Part shown: positions 23,436 through 36,210 of the stretch, in pieces
How positions within the stretch are numbered: the stretch's first letter is position 1
Layout of the letters: each line of letters begins with the position of its first letter
NCBI GenBank assembly: GCA_028551475.1
Contig: CM052360.1
Coordinates: forward strand, 22,142,682-22,206,681
Origin: Casuarina equisetifolia
Lineage: Eukaryota > Streptophyta > Magnoliopsida > Fagales > Casuarinaceae
Direction of reading: 5' to 3'
Length of the DNA: 64,000 nucleotides
Program-made: the position numbers and the translations under genes
Notes under the pieces: model-generated
What the model was told of the DNA's origin: nothing
The model's database searches: none
The model's input: the letters and a program-made list of their open reading frames with translations, nothing else

Positions 23436-26429
23436 AAATACTACGTAGTGGTTTTTACTAAGATCATTTAGTTACTATCATATAGGTCCAATGCACATGC
23501 TGTGATCGTCTTGTAATCTAATTAGGTTGTTATGTAACACAAACGATGTTGTCGGAAAGAACTTTTTTGAGGGAGGTGTTGGTCCAGTGTCCCTTTTGGT
23601 GTTGAGGTCCCGTGTCCATTATTTGTAAATTACTTCTATTTCTAGTTTTCTCCTATTTGCTCTTATATTTATGTTTGTGAGAATTGGGAGAAGAAAGAAC
23701 GGGAAAGCAGAAAGAGGTCTCGACCGCCCTTTGAGATTGCCGAAAGGGAGAAGGATAAAATGGGTCCTGCAGGCAACAGTGTTGGTCCTAACAAAAATAA
23801 AGATCTTACTTGTTTTCAGCCAAAAAGGGAATAAAGTATCGAAGATTCATCTGTAGGGACTAACAAAATGGATTGAAGAGAAATGGGGGAAACAAGAATG
23901 AGAGGAGCCCCATAAGATGAGCATGTCCTAAATGGTTCGACCAGCTTGTTTCTACTTGAAGTATTATACATGATAGAGTGTGAACTAAATAAATCCTATT
24001 TTTGGGAATTTACAAGCGCTTGTGCATCACCGCTGACGCTATCTTTGAAGGAGTCGGTGAGATGGAACTAGTGTAACGAATACTTACTATCATTCTGAAC
24101 CAAATAAGTATAAATTTAAATACATTCTTTAACAATACAATACTCATTATCTGCATCTTAATGTTTTATCATGTCTTCTCAATCCTGAAAATTTTGGTTG
24201 AAAGTTAATCTCTCCATCGTCGAGGTCACACTAGAGATTTGTGAGTTTGGTGAAGGAAATCATTACCTTGGCCCAACTCGGATATTTTTTTTTTATAATG
24301 GTATAGATTTTGGAAAAACTAACTTTGTAGTAACTGAATACTGTAACCATGATAATACAATAGCACCCTAGCATTGTGCTAACTTGGAATCGTGAGTTAA
24401 ACAAGGAAGACTCAAGCACAAAACCTCATTTATTTCTAACTACTAAAGTAAGCTTCATTAGGGAGCTCCAAAAGCGTAATTCTTGATTCCGATGAGTGTC
24501 CAAAAGATTAGGCATATACATGGACATGTTGACAAGAACTTGGCTTAGTTGGGAGTAGATGAAATTTCTTGGTCCAAATCGAGGAAAGAGATCATGTTGG
24601 ATGTTGGGCTGCATCTTGTGATGGTTGGATATGGTATTTATGTACACCGAATCAACAAGTCCGGCAAACTCAAGCCAGATTCCAGGACGATAATCAAAAG
24701 AAGCGTGGGAATTCACGTCGAAGGATTAACTCCCGGAGTCGTCTTTCCGTCTCAGCAAGAAATTTCCGCAACAGTCTTCACACGCTCTTCTCCAGAAAGC
24801 CGATTGCAACATCAACGGAATACTCAGATGTTTTCGGATCCAAAGTAAGTACTACGGATTCAATACTTTCCTTGTAAATCTGTTAACTCAGGTTTATAAA
24901 TAGTTTTGTTTCTTATGTAATACTCATCAAGAAAATACAAACCGTTCCCTATTTTTACTTCTTTTTAAAATTTTTTTTTTCTAAAACTGATATGAACGCG
25001 ACAACTTTGAGGAAAGAATTTAATTAATTCTTGATGCTTAAACTATACAAATCAATTGAAATTTAATAATTTCTTCATGGGTCAGATTGGCCTGGAGTTC
25101 GGTTGTCAAATAAATAACAATAGTAGGAATTGTTGGCATCACTTTCGTCTTCATATTGTCTTCTAGAGAACGAGGAAAGTACTCAGATAAAGACCAATGC
25201 CATGAGTAAGTCTCTTTTCTGTTCTTTTTCACCTCCTCTTGGACTTGGGTCCTTTTGTTACCCTTAGCCAACTTTCAAGTAATCTTGGAAATGGAATTGG
25301 TTGAGTGAATTCATGTCACCCCAATTTGTATGTACTTTTGTCACTCTCAGTTGCTGTTTTACGATGTTTGGATCATTATTAGCAGATTTCTTTTATTTTG
25401 ACATTTATACAGTAGGTGACCTAAATAGTTTGTGTTATTTAGCTTTGAGTGTGGGACAATGACACAATGCGATGGTGGGAAATGGATTTGTACTCAATTA
25501 TACCCTATCAACACCTACAATCTAAAATCTGGAGCATGAAATACGAGAAGCAACGACTAAGAGTCTTTTTGATAGTTGTCTAAATATAAGCGCATGCACA
25601 CATACACATATGATGATACTTGAAGTTGTAGAAAATTTTGGAGGCTAAACATCTGGGAAATTACATTGGATCCTTTTACTGCTAACAAAGATTGTTAAGG
25701 ACAACCAAAAATGGTTGAAGTGAGAATGTAAGAAATATGAGCTCACCCACCCACTGACAGACCCGCATGCACACATGTGCCCACATACCCATATGTTGGG
25801 AAATAGATAAACCAAAATAGGCCCTAAAATCTTCATCTAGAAGATGTCAGTTTACATCTTTGATAGTTTTATTCCAAGTAGTTATGGGCCTTGGAACTCC
25901 TTGGTCAAAATTCATAATCCAAATTTGGAGTGTAAGCTCTATTAGTAGTTGGAATTTTTCTTGTAGGAAACTCAGATTTCGGCTATTATTCTTTATGAGT
26001 CCTTTTTTTTTGTTTGTTGTTTGTTATATATCCTGTTCTGTCTGCTTGCCATAGCTGCTTCCTTAGTGTTTCTCAAATTGCTTGGACCACGTTACCCAGA
26101 TTAGGGGCCAATATTCACTTCCACACTTGCGAATGGGGCTTATGGAGGACTTTGCAGTTTTTTTTTTTTTTCCCTTTTTTGTGGTGCAGAAGTCCACAAG
26201 TGCAGTCACTTGCTTTTAAGTTCCCGGATCTTGGTCTTAAATTTCGATGATCCCGTTCGTGACCCGCGCGGTTCCTCACAACCCGGATCCGATTGTACAA
26301 AGGGAGACCCGTGTGCCTACAACCCATGACCCACGACCCACTTCTTGTGACCCACGATTTCAAGAACCCAAAATGGCGTCGTCCTTTTATGCTAGGGTCA
26401 TGCATATCAAACCCAACATTGTTCTTTAA
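23436..26429. other. Gene-free stretch
   Basis: No recognised gene. At 24,549-24,848 two overlapping plus-strand frames of about 100 codons end near a gtaagtac donor-like site, but neither translation matches a family I know. A tail copy of the 14.7-17.3 kb repeat lies at 25,077-25,150. At 26,255-26,350 the sequence becomes rich in gaccca/acccg words just before the F-box fragment. Confidence 0.5.
25077..25150 (+). repeat. Distant copy of the 14.7-17.3 kb repeat tail
   Basis: Contains catgggtcagattggcctgg followed by agttcggttgtcaaataaat and a catcactttcgtctt end, matching 15,780-15,860 and 17,200-17,285 in order and strand. Confidence 0.65.
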
Positions 26430-28330
26430 TAGCCTACATACAAGACCTAAGGGGTCAAGTCGACGAGGGTTCAACAACTTTTTGGATAGGCTCATGGCTC
26501 TCCAATGCTTGGACAAGGTGAAGATGCAAAGCTTCCATCTCCAATGGATTTTCGAAACCAGTGTTGGAGACGAAGAATACCCAAGTGAGGACGTGGTTGT
26601 AGCATGCATTGAACTCGAATGTTGAAGACTTTTATCTTGAACTCCACCCCCCAAAAACCCTTTTCCTTGCTACCTTCTATTTTGGGTTGCAAATCCATAA
26701 GGTCCCTTGAAATCAACGCCTATAATCTCACCATTCTGTAAAGGGGTTTCAAAGATCATCCACCAACATACATATACTAACACAAGTATGTAGAGTGGTT
26801 TGGACTTAAAAAGATATCTTACTTCTACTTTAAGGGTAATTCTTTCTTCTCTAGTAATTTACAAAGGAAACACAAACTTTACTGTTACAAAACCAGCTCA
26901 CAGATCACTCTCTCTCCTATATCACGCTTGTAGTGCACTCACCTTCACATACCACACACGGTGTGTTTTCACCAAAGAGAAAACCGGTCATTCCACTTAC
27001 TGCAGAGTGGAATGACCACAATATCCATGTTGCACTATATATTACAAACATAATACACCCAACTAGCCTCCTTGCTATTTGTTACTTCATTTGCTAATAA
27101 CCTTCAGGATTTAGTATTAAGAGCCCTCAAAATCAATCATAAGAGCCTTGGAGAATGGTTTTCATATTTCAAGTCCTTCACGGTGTTGAAGCTCTTTAAG
27201 ATAAGAGGGATGAAGACAATGACTATCACCAACTCATCTATGGAAACTTTAATAATTGGAAGTCATGATTATGACCTCAAAAATATTGATATCCATAAGG
27301 TACAAAAGCTCCACCACCTTCTTATTAAGTCGAATTGGTCAGTGAAAATCTCTGTTCCCAATCTCTATAGTCTTTCCATAATTTGGGTCACCTACTCGTC
27401 AAATGGAGCATCATTGGAAATCTTTGTTCCCCAATCTCCAAATATTTCAGTTGTATGGAAATGCAGTGGATGACTACTATATGAAGAACTCTCCAAATCT
27501 GTTGTATGCCTCAGTTAGTCTACGATCATGTATTGAAACATGGGGCAATTGTGCTTCTACCAAGCACAATATTGAGAAGGTTCTGTACAGCCTTCAATGG
27601 GCCAAAAGACTAACCTTATGGGCTGATTTTGTTAAGGTAAAGGGAACATTCCTATCAAATTATTTGTATGGAATATGCTTTTTTACTTAGATCAATTTAT
27701 TTTTATACTAAGATTCTTTGTATAATGTTGTAGGTTCTCTACATGAATGATTATTTGCCATTTTTATTTGGTAACATAAAGCATTTGGCTGTTAGAAGAA
27801 CTTCATATGAATCAATGATATTGTCTTCTTTTTCGAAAGGAAGAATTAATCTAAAGCATCTCATTTTGACATTGAATCTAAACATTATTAATTAAAATAC
27901 CATGTTGTTTCATATTGCTAATAATGATGTAAATTGTCACGTCTTATTTAAATTTTGTTGAGGAATATTTTTAAAAAATAAAAAATTTACCATTTTTCTA
28001 TGAACTGGCTTTGAAAAGGAAATTAATTTTCTAGCAAAAACTATTTTGGCTTACTTCTTGCTCAAATCATTCTTGTGTTCCCTTTCTTTTCTTTTATTTT
28101 TCTTTTTTTTTTTAACATATCCATTATCCAATGCCTTTAACGAAGCTTTTGTTTTTAGGCAAAACATTGAGAATCTCAAATTCTCCCATTTACTCATCAT
28201 TTGGAAACAATTGGTGTGGAGCTTTTTGATGGAGAGAATAAAGTGGAACTTATAAAACATGTGCTCGAGAATGCAATGGCAATGGAAATGGTCATTTGTC
28301 TACATCACCAGTCTAGAATGTTTCATCGTT
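26430..28330 (+). pseudogene. F-box/LRR/FBD protein gene, 5'-truncated and broken
   Basis: F-box/LRR/FBD proteins are substrate adaptors of SCF ubiquitin ligases. Recognisable parts in order: 26,430-26,620 encodes GFNNFLDRLMALQCLDKVKM, the block that normally follows the F-box; 26,625-26,745 encodes NVEDFYLELHPPKTLFLATF; 27,072-27,473 encodes LRR-like SLGEWFSYFKSFTVLKL, TNSSMETLIIGSHDYDL and VPNLYSLSI. Reading then moves to another frame (27,403-27,636), giving SLQWAKRLTLWADFVK. A GT-AG intron (27,637-27,733) leads to exon 2 (VLYMNDYLPFLFGNI), and an FBD piece with GVELFDGENKVELIKHVLEN lies at about 28,205-28,300. The F-box itself is absent. About 330 bp of unrelated sequence interrupts the LRR region at 26,746-27,070. 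The frameshift, interruption and missing start make a pseudogene call safe. Confidence 0.8.
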
Positions 28331-28439
28331 GAGTTCGGAGATTTTACGATACCTCCAACAGAATTACATGTTATCTTCTTGAATCATTTTCCAGTTCTTG
28401 ATCTCTCTTTTTCCTTGTTTATGATTCCTGGACTAATGT

Positions 28440-28740
28440 TTTACATGGTAAGAATGGGATAGGGGAGACCAAAGTTCTCTCTTATTCGCTTCTTTTTCTT
28501 TTCTTGCTCCCTCTGTGGATGGTCGATGGAGAAGTAGAGAATTACAGTTTTGTCCGGGCAATACACATTCTGGTTGCAAAGTGACGAAGCATAAGGCGCA
28601 GATGAACAAATAGCATAAAATTTTAAACCCAGATCTTCCACTGCAGAGAAAGCTTGAAGCTTTTCCTCCAATCTTCTACACCCCCAACAACCAAAACCCC
28701 GGAGATCCAGTTAAAGTTTTTAATATTTAAACCATAGGTC
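28440..28740 (-). repeat. Block X, unit A copy
   Basis: Conserved block found at 28,440-28,740, 38,120-38,430, 55,378-55,670 and 56,110-56,405. On the minus strand the copies share an open frame with KFYAICSS, YCPDKTVILYFSID, REQEKKKKRIRENFGLP and ILTM/ILIM before a stop; it is open over 76, 61 and 103 codons in the first, second and fourth copies. The protein is not recognised. A related copy outside the units is at 7,960-8,170. Confidence 0.55.
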
Positions 28741-28969
28741 ATTCAACTGCTAACAATAATAATCATATAGCAGGTAGAGTTTGCAATTAAGTTGGCAACA
28801 AGGAGAAAAATATTTAAAAATTGTATGCTGGAACATCTTCCAACAAATTCAATAGTTAATTACTAAAATAATTGTTCCTTCAAGACCCTAGTCTTCTTTC
28901 ATCAGTCATAGTGCTTATTAGCCGGCATGATTTTTTTTTTTTTGTTCCCTATTCACACTTTCGGAGCTT

Positions 28970-29164
28970 ATGGGTGTTGTATTTCATTTAAAATATATGC
29001 ATTTGGTTTTGATGGTTTATCATAAGTTTGACTTAGATTTCAACCCTTTCCTTAATATTAGGAAAGTAGCTGGAAGCTGCATGCACGATGCTCGGATCTT
29101 TGGGACAGGATTCTCGTTTCCTACCAAAACCCAAAGAACAGGTATTCACATACACGATTGGTAA
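28970..29164 (+). other. Short frame resembling a PIF/Harbinger (ALP1-like) transposase motif
   Basis: The frame reads KFDLDFNPFLNIRKVAGSCM followed by HDARIFGTGFSFPTK. The stretch AGSCMHDARIF resembles the GS-HD-R core around the second catalytic aspartate of PIF/Harbinger DDE transposases (commonly a W-G-S-x-H-D-x-R-V/I pattern). The same frame occurs at about 38,735-38,926 and 56,640-56,833 in units B and C. No other transposase block, terminal repeat or target duplication was seen, so this is at best a scrap; chance resemblance is possible. Confidence 0.25.
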
Positions 29165-29887
29165 ATGGTAAATAAATTCTGTGTCTTTCATTTGTTTCAA
29201 ATGGGTTTCTTTGGCCAAGAAAGTGTAAATTATATGCATAGGTCATTTTCTTTTCTCCTCAGCTGTGGGACTACTGAAGCCATTAAAACGGACTTACTCT
29301 TGTTGCATTCTTTCCTTTATATGAAAAATGGCAGTCCTGAAGTTATTACACCTGCTCGATAGAAATATTGGGCAAATATGATAGTTGGAGAGGAAGGATA
29401 AAGTGGATGTACTTGTTGTGCAATATATGCTTTCTTCTGCCGCAGGAACTTTTTCTTTTCTTTTGTCATTAAATGCCAATCTTATATATAATCTAAAGAT
29501 ATTGAGGGGAGTAAAATATAGTCATACTAATAATTCGTGAAGGGTAAAAATATGATGGCCAGTGCCTTGGAAGTTGGAGCTGCAGTAAGAAAAATAAATC
29601 AGAGGATTTCAATTTTGTCGTTACATAGTTGCTTTAGTAAAGTGGTTGAATTCCAACAAGGATTTTTTTTTTTCAATTTTTCATTATGACATTGAATTAG
29701 AGAAGCTCAGTCTTTTTGACATAAATGGAAGCCTGTAATAACATTTGCAAAACCAAAAATTGAAATTTTCAAAGTTAATAGCCTGCAATACAACATGTCT
29801 CTTTATTCTGGAAATAGTAAAAATAATGTTACAATAACGAGATATTACAATGCAATCCAATAAGATCAAAATCAAACAAGCTTTAGA

Positions 29888-31276
29888 TTACACAACTTGG
29901 AGGACTGAGCATGCAGTTTGTATAGCAATTAATGCCAACAAGGTAATAGCAGCTACTGTAGAGGCCACTCTCCAGGGAGTGCTAAAATAATCATGCTTCA
30001 AAAACAGCCTTCCAAAGATGCCGACGTTTCTTGTAGTAGGCACACAACTCTTTGCGAAGGTCACTATAAGTGTCCTTAATCTCCGACCTCACAATATTTG
30101 TGCAAAGTTTGTTCACTAAAGCTATCACTGCCTTGCTATCTCCTAGCTTATGAAACAAGATCCCATTTTTCACAAGTAAATCGACGTCCGCTGTAGTATT
30201 GATAAGTGAATCCAATAGCGCAATATAATCAACAAAACCAGCTTCACCTAGAGAGTAGCATTGCTCGAAAGCCATGATATTTCGAAAAAGAGATTGTGTG
30301 TGATCTTCTATCTTCAAGCATGGAATTTCGAGCACTCCCTTTGTGAAATTTAAAACCCCCCCAGTGCTTGCCTTGAATTTTAATCCAGACTCATGCAACT
30401 GGCTCGCACTGGGCAGATGCTGGCAAGCGCTCGCCTGGGGTTTTTCTCCTGAATCATGCACCTGGCTCGCCCTGGCCAAAGGCCGGCTAATATTCACCTT
30501 GGATTTCCCTCCTGACTCATCCAACTGGCTCTTTTTTTGGGGCAAATGTAAGCATTTTACCAAATCGACGAAGTGAGACGTTCGTTTCTGCTTGATGCTT
30601 TCAGGGTACTTGGATGCTGTTACTTGCTTGTTGATGCTTTGAAAGAATTCAAGTACGAGGGAAATAAAATCTTCTTTTAAGGAAAATACGTGGTTGAATA
30701 AATCCTGAATGATAAATAAAGGAAGCTGGTTTTCGAGCAACACAAGGTCCCAATATATATAAGAATCACTTACTGATTGGCTGTAGTCTTCTTCCGTGGA
30801 AGTGCGTATGTTTTCAATAATGAAGATTGCATCTACTAGGACCATTTTCACAAAAGCATCGCTGTCAAGTTCTACTTTCTCTGCATAAAAAGACCGGATT
30901 TTTCTTCCTTCTTCCTTATAATCTCCAATAGCTCCCCCAACTTGTCCCCGTGTTGTTCCCAGAATCTTTTGAATAATCCCAATTTATGCTCTTCCATGGC
31001 TTTTAATGTTTCGCTGCCATGGTGATAAGGCCCTATTGATATAACTTGAGGGGTGTAGGCCTTTTCGTCTAGGCTGCGAAGGATATCCGGAACTCTGTAG
31101 ATACAACATTCTGGTCGTTCTTCTTCTGGTGTTGGCAGAGGCTTCACGTCTTTTAACATTTCCACGATCTCCTTTGCCAACTTTGTAGGATCACTTTGAA
31201 CTTCCGCAGTTTGATTCACATTTATTATGACAGCATCTGGTTTTTGCTCGCTTCCCATAACTGCCGATCCTTCCAT
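29888..31276 (-). pseudogene. DUF247 protein, unit A copy (frameshifted)
   Basis: DUF247 (UPF0481, PF03140) plant membrane-anchored protein; biochemical role unknown, some members are self-incompatibility determinants in grasses. The start at 31,276 gives MEGSAVMGSEQKPD, then ECCIYRVPDILRSLDEKAYT, QVISIGPYHHG and KAMEEHKLGLFKRFWEQHG. Against the intact unit B gene, a run of A bases near 30,900 is one short, shifting the frame after EKSGLF. A second one-base difference near 29,995 shifts the frame before the C-terminal membrane segment. Between them 30,851-29,991 is open (DSYIYWDLVLLENQLPLFII, MAFEQCYSLGEAGFVDYIAL). It lacks about 29 residues after residue 28 that unit B has, and carries about two minisatellite units against four in B. 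Two frameshifts make it a likely pseudogene. Confidence 0.88.
30388..30515 (-). repeat. DUF247 in-frame minisatellite, unit A (about 2 units)
   Basis: Copies of a 63-bp unit encoding RASQVHDSGEKPQAS and SASQLHESGLKFKAS-type segments. The homologous stretch of unit B has about four copies. Confidence 0.8.
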
Positions 31277-31383
31277 CCAGCAATTTGCGTTCTGTAAATT
31301 TCATGACAACAAACAAAAGAGTCACTAACACTAAATTTACTGGGAGGATAAATCCTTTAATGCTGCAAATCTCATTCTGATTT

Positions 31384-31602
31384 TTACTTATCGAATAACT
31401 CCTTTTTGGAAGCCCAAGTATTCAGAAAATAAAAGATTATAACTAGTTTTAGAATTGACGTGATTGCCGCATTGGAAACGATGATGGTAAAAAAGAGAAA
31501 TAAAATTCCAAGTACTAGAAAGAGCATGAGAAGGGTAAAAAGCAGCAACAATTTTAAGCCAAAAAAGGTGAAAAAGCTAAAAAGTGGCGCTCTTCCATGC
31601 AT
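31384..31602 (-). other. Conserved hydrophobic small-protein frame upstream of DUF247, unit A
   Basis: 72 codons starting MHGRAPLFSFFTFFG, ending about 107 bp before the DUF247 start on the same strand. It predicts two hydrophobic segments, one leucine/phenylalanine-rich (about residues 16-42) and one near SILKLVIIFYFL (about 49-61). The same frame exists in unit B with mostly conservative changes. It may be an upstream frame in the DUF247 leader, a separate small membrane protein, or a first exon. No family was recognised. Confidence 0.45.
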
Positions 31603-32705
31603 ATTCTAATATTTACGGCATTACTCCAATAATAGAAAACAAATATGTTTAGATTAATTCATCAAGAACACAAACAACAATGTTTAAAGCAGCAAAAGAA
31701 AGAAATTATTAGACCTTTATATAGAACTATATTTGGTATAAAGGAAGGGGCGGCTTTCACCTTTTGAAAACTATGCAACACAGCACTCAATGTGTAAATG
31801 AAGTATATTAGTGCTGTGTGACTCTGAAACAATAGTGTGCGGATTTATATAGAACATGAGGTTGCCATCTCTTTCTCATATCATTCGTCCTTTTGTGGGG
31901 TTGAATTTTCTATCCATCCAATTAGCTGGAATCACAAGATTGTGATCTTATTGCTGGAATTTCTTTATGTCATTTACCCTTCTTTATTCTCATTAACTAA
32001 TTTAATCTAGATTCCCTTGAAAGATTGAAAAAATAGCTTTCACACATCTCGTGGGAAATGAGATGGCAATTGGGTGTTTTATTACTCCTCTTGCAATTAA
32101 CAATCTGAAAGTCGCGATGTCTGAAGCGTGTTTTGGGGGCAATGTCTTGTTTCAAAACTTCCGTTCTTTATTTTTTCGAGCCCTTAATTGTTTTTTTTTT
32201 TTCTTATAATGCTCAAAACACACATAAAACTCCACACATCTACTCTGGATACCAATTTTTTTCTTTCTTCCTTTCTCTTTCTTTCTTTTATGCTTTCACC
32301 TAACAAGGTTACTTGTCTCTTCTAGGTCTTGAATTGGGGGAGGTTCATTAAAATTTAGTCAAAATCATGTGAACATGTTGTTCGCATGTAAATTAATTTA
32401 ATGAAAGTAATATAAGTTTTCATGTGCCAGAATTAACCATAGCATGTGGACGGTGTAGGAGTAATGAGTTGACTACACAATAATCAGTCATGATACTTTG
32501 AATAACGCATTACCTCGAGACCAAACTCCTAGGAATTAACATACAAAACAATGACTACTATAAAACTACAGGCAAGCATGGAAAGCAAAACAATATAAAA
32601 TCCATCACTGCAAACTATTTCCTCTACAATCATAACTTGTATATGGTGACACACCCCTATAGCTTATCTGGTGAAGGTCAATCCATCATTTAGTTGCACC
32701 TCGCA

Positions 32706-32742
<37 letters not shown>

Positions 32743-35700
32743 TTTTACACAGGGAGGATTTCCCCCTCCCTTCTTCCTATTATTTCTATGCTAGAGGTTT
32801 CTAGGGTTCTTTTGTTTTTCAAGAAGCCGTTTGATGGCCATAACCTTCAATTTGTCATGCTTGAGATTTTTAGGGTTGTTTTGTTTATTGTTTTACAGCA
32901 ATGCGAGAATTTGAGCTCATAAAACTGACTTCATAATTTATTTGAAACTAGTTAGAAGGGATGACTAAATAAGGAATGAAAAAAGGTTACTTGTCACTTC
33001 CAACTCTTTTTTTTTAATCAAATGTTACATTATGATATACCATCAAATGAGATATAAAAATTGTTTCTTCTAACTTTTGAATAAGAGGTAGTTTATGGAT
33101 ACTAAGCCACAATAATGTGAAAATATTGTTGGTGTATAATCTTCCGTATGCCGTAATTAATCACACTACATCCATGGCATAGGAGTAATGGGTAGACCCC
33201 ACCATGATTATTCACAATGCTTTTGAAGAAGGCATTGGTATGAGAACAACCTTCTAGGGATTAAACTGCAAAACACGTGAATATTATAAAACTAAGGACT
33301 AGAATAGAAAGTAAAACAAGTAACCTTCTTTAATATACCCGACAAACATATTATAACATATTGAAAAATCAACCACACTCTCTCCTTGTACTTATTTCAC
33401 TTAGTTTTACATATTCCTATTAATTATAACTTTTAGAATAAACAATAATGTTACAAAATACTTTTTGTTTCATTATTGTTATATTTTGCTATCTACTCAT
33501 CATCATTAAGTGACATCACTTATCCTACATCATTGTTGTTAGAGACCTGTCATCAAGACAATACAAATAATTGGACTCTTAATGGAGAACAATATATAAT
33601 GATACTAAGCCACGTTTTACACAGGGAGGACTTTTACATTCACTGTAAACATGCGTCATATGTTTATGTTTCGACTATAGTTTTGATAGTTGCAATTATT
33701 TATTATTTATACATAGTTAATTAAATAAGTGAATTTTATTTTAAGATTTTCTTTAGTGTGAAGGTATAGATCTTTTACAATTCAATGTAAACATAAGTTA
33801 AAAAAGGCTCACTCCAATTACACCAAATATTAAAAAAATAAAATGATTGATCCTCTCCATGATATTGGGCGTCAGATCGGTAACATAATCAAGATACGCT
33901 TAGTTGTATCATAAAAGATTCAACCTTCCTAACACCGAGGACACACCCCTACCGCCTTATCTGACGGAGGTAATCCATCACTTAGCCTTAGCTGATGGAG
34001 GCCGCTACCGATGAAGATAAAAAACCAATGACCATTGTAAAACTAGAAATCAGTTCAGAAAGCAAGACAATAACAAAGTGAAAGACGCTTTGTCGTAAAA
34101 GAACTTGGCTCTGATATTAAAGGTGCTGTATATGAGGCAGAGCATGTATTGGTCGAGATTGCTTTTTAACCCCAACCCAGGCACAGTGTCTAAGAAAATC
34201 ACGTGAAATATCATGGATGAAATACAAGAAAAAGCAACAGTTAGGAACCCAGCAAGTGGAAGTATAAAAGAGTATAAGGCTGAAAGGACTCGTACACCTT
34301 CTAATTAATTTACTAATTCTTCCATCACATTATTAGCCAATTCCTTCTTGCTTATGTTTTTGGTATTTCACCTCGTTCTTGGATTTCGAATCTAGGACTT
34401 GGCCTAGTCAACTTTAATCTTTCCTCCACCTTCTTATTAAACTTATGTTGGTTAGCAAAATTTAGCATTTACTAACAGTAGGTCATGTTTTTGAACCTTT
34501 TTTTCCTTAGTAATTTAACAATAAATAAATAAAACATTCTTAGTTTCTCTTACATTTGTTCAATTTTAAAAAAATATTTTAAAAATATTTTAAAAATATT
34601 TTTCAGGAAGAAAGATGTTATAATATTTGTAAATTTAAACCGTAAAAGAATGACGATTTAAACCTAAGCCATTAGTAAGAAGTTTAATTCAAATTATCGA
34701 TTAAAGCTAAGGTTTGTTCTTTAAATCCATATCTTTCCTATTCATGAAAATGAATCCAATAACATAAAATAATCGCTAACACAGGGACGTCGCTCTAAGA
34801 CGGAGAGATTTCTAAGAAGAGACAATGTCTCCTTCCATCCTTAAACATATAATGGCTAACATAGGGATGTCGCTCAAACATAATTCCAAAGTTCTGTGTA
34901 ACTCAACAACATGAAAATCTTGCGCTGCATTTATCAGGAGGATCATAAAGCCATGTTGTTTACTCGCTTAAACCTTGCAAACATACGTTGCCCATGACAA
35001 CGGTTCCCATGTCTTGCACGAGAAATTAATCCACCCCACTCGCTTGCCCTGTGTTAAGATGACAATATTTGTATCAAGTACTTTATTTGAGCACCCTTTA
35101 TGAGTCAGCTAATAATGATTGTTTATAAAAGATATTACAACTGTGATATGGTAATATGTTGTGCATGTCAAGGACAAGAACTTACTGCGTGAGACGGAAT
35201 AGATGGGCTATGCAACCTACAACCGTAATGATAATCAAGTAGACAGACATCGGGATGTGGTCTATAGCATACAAGGGTGCTCGTCATCTTCGTATGATTA
35301 GCAGATGCCCTCTTCATCTTCCCCCTCTCAAAATGCACTCGATGATGTCATCATGTCATTGATTTCTTTTTAAGTTCACATACCATTTTCCAATGTTTTT
35401 GAAGATCTAAGGTGGTACGAACATGCTTCATGATCTCCATTGACTGATGTGCAAGTGACATTGGGCAAATGAAGAAATATTATTCTTAGTCCAAAGCAAA
35501 ATATACAAGTCTGAGCACTTCCTTTTAAGTATTGATTTTTTTTTGAAAATGTAAGTTTATATAATAAAAATTAAGATACATAAATATAAGAGTATACTCT
35601 AATACTTTAAAAATTAAAAAAACAATTATTAAGTATTAATATTTTTTTTTTATGTGCAGCTTCCACACATAGAGCATTGAGCGTCATCTAATATTGGACT

Positions 35701-36200
35701 TTCTTCTTTTTAGCAAATAACATATAGGAATATTAAAGCATAACAATGAGAAAGATTTTTAAGTCAGTCTTTTATACCCTTTTAGGGGACAGAAACTCTA
35801 GCTTATTTTAATTTTATTATTTTATTGGTGTTGTATCTAATTAGTCCAATTCGATAAATGCCAAAAGAATAGTAGAAGGTTATAATTCTTTTAAAGCAAT
35901 AACCAATTATAGAACTGTCTATATTTGGGTGTTGAACTTGGATTCGACATGGCAAGTAAATAACAAATCCACATAGGAAACGAAAATTTTTTGTTTGAAT
36001 ATTGATTGGGCTGATGCTAATAGGCGAACAACATCTTTTTAAAAGTCATTTTACTCATAACTTGTAATTAGTGAATATATTTAAAATTATAATAAATTTC
36101 ATATTACATTTAAAAATATTACAATCTAAAAGCATTTTGGAGTAAATGATAAGAGTATTACCATAAAAGATAAATATTGTTACTTCATACAAAGATGATA
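31603..36200. other. Non-coding part of unit A
   Basis: No gene seen. Content: a (TA)n microsatellite at about 32,709-32,738, and three diverged direct copies of one block (about 32,440-32,600, 33,170-33,330, 33,990-34,090). The last is followed by cttggctctgatattaaagg (34,107-34,126), a primer-binding-site-like complement. A run of aatatttt repeats lies at 34,565-34,605. The homologous region of unit B runs to 48,666. Confidence 0.55.
32709..32738. repeat. (TA)n microsatellite, unit A
   Basis: Uninterrupted ta/at dinucleotides. Homologous sites in unit B at about 43,206-43,223 and 44,192-44,217 differ in length. Confidence 0.9.
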
Positions 36201-36210
36201 CTATTTGATT

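Larger units (their letters stand above)
28331..29887. other. Non-coding interval of unit A
   Basis: Holds block X (28,440-28,740) and the 28,970-29,164 piece described separately. The remainder (29,165-29,887) is AT-rich 3' flank of DUF247 and is shared with units B and C. Compared with B and C it lacks about 180 bp near 29,240 (present at about 38,999-39,165). Confidence 0.6.

Noticed and set aside
24549-24877. Two overlapping frames of about 100 codons ending near a donor-like gtaagt
   Set aside because: Considered as an NLR or LRR C-terminal exon; no recognisable motif in either frame, so not called as a gene.
26115-26654. 179-codon minus-strand open frame
   Set aside because: It lies opposite the F-box/LRR fragment (GFNNFLDRLMALQCL on the plus strand) and has low-complexity, Lys-rich composition; it is the antisense of that fragment.
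31384-31602. Direct equivalence of the hydrophobic frame with grass HPS10 secreted proteins
   Set aside because: No cleavable signal peptide or cysteine pattern is visible; only the position next to DUF247 is similar.
34107-34126. ggctctgatatta string as part of a tRNA gene
   Set aside because: It matches the complement of an initiator tRNA-Met primer-binding site; no cloverleaf or A/B boxes around it.
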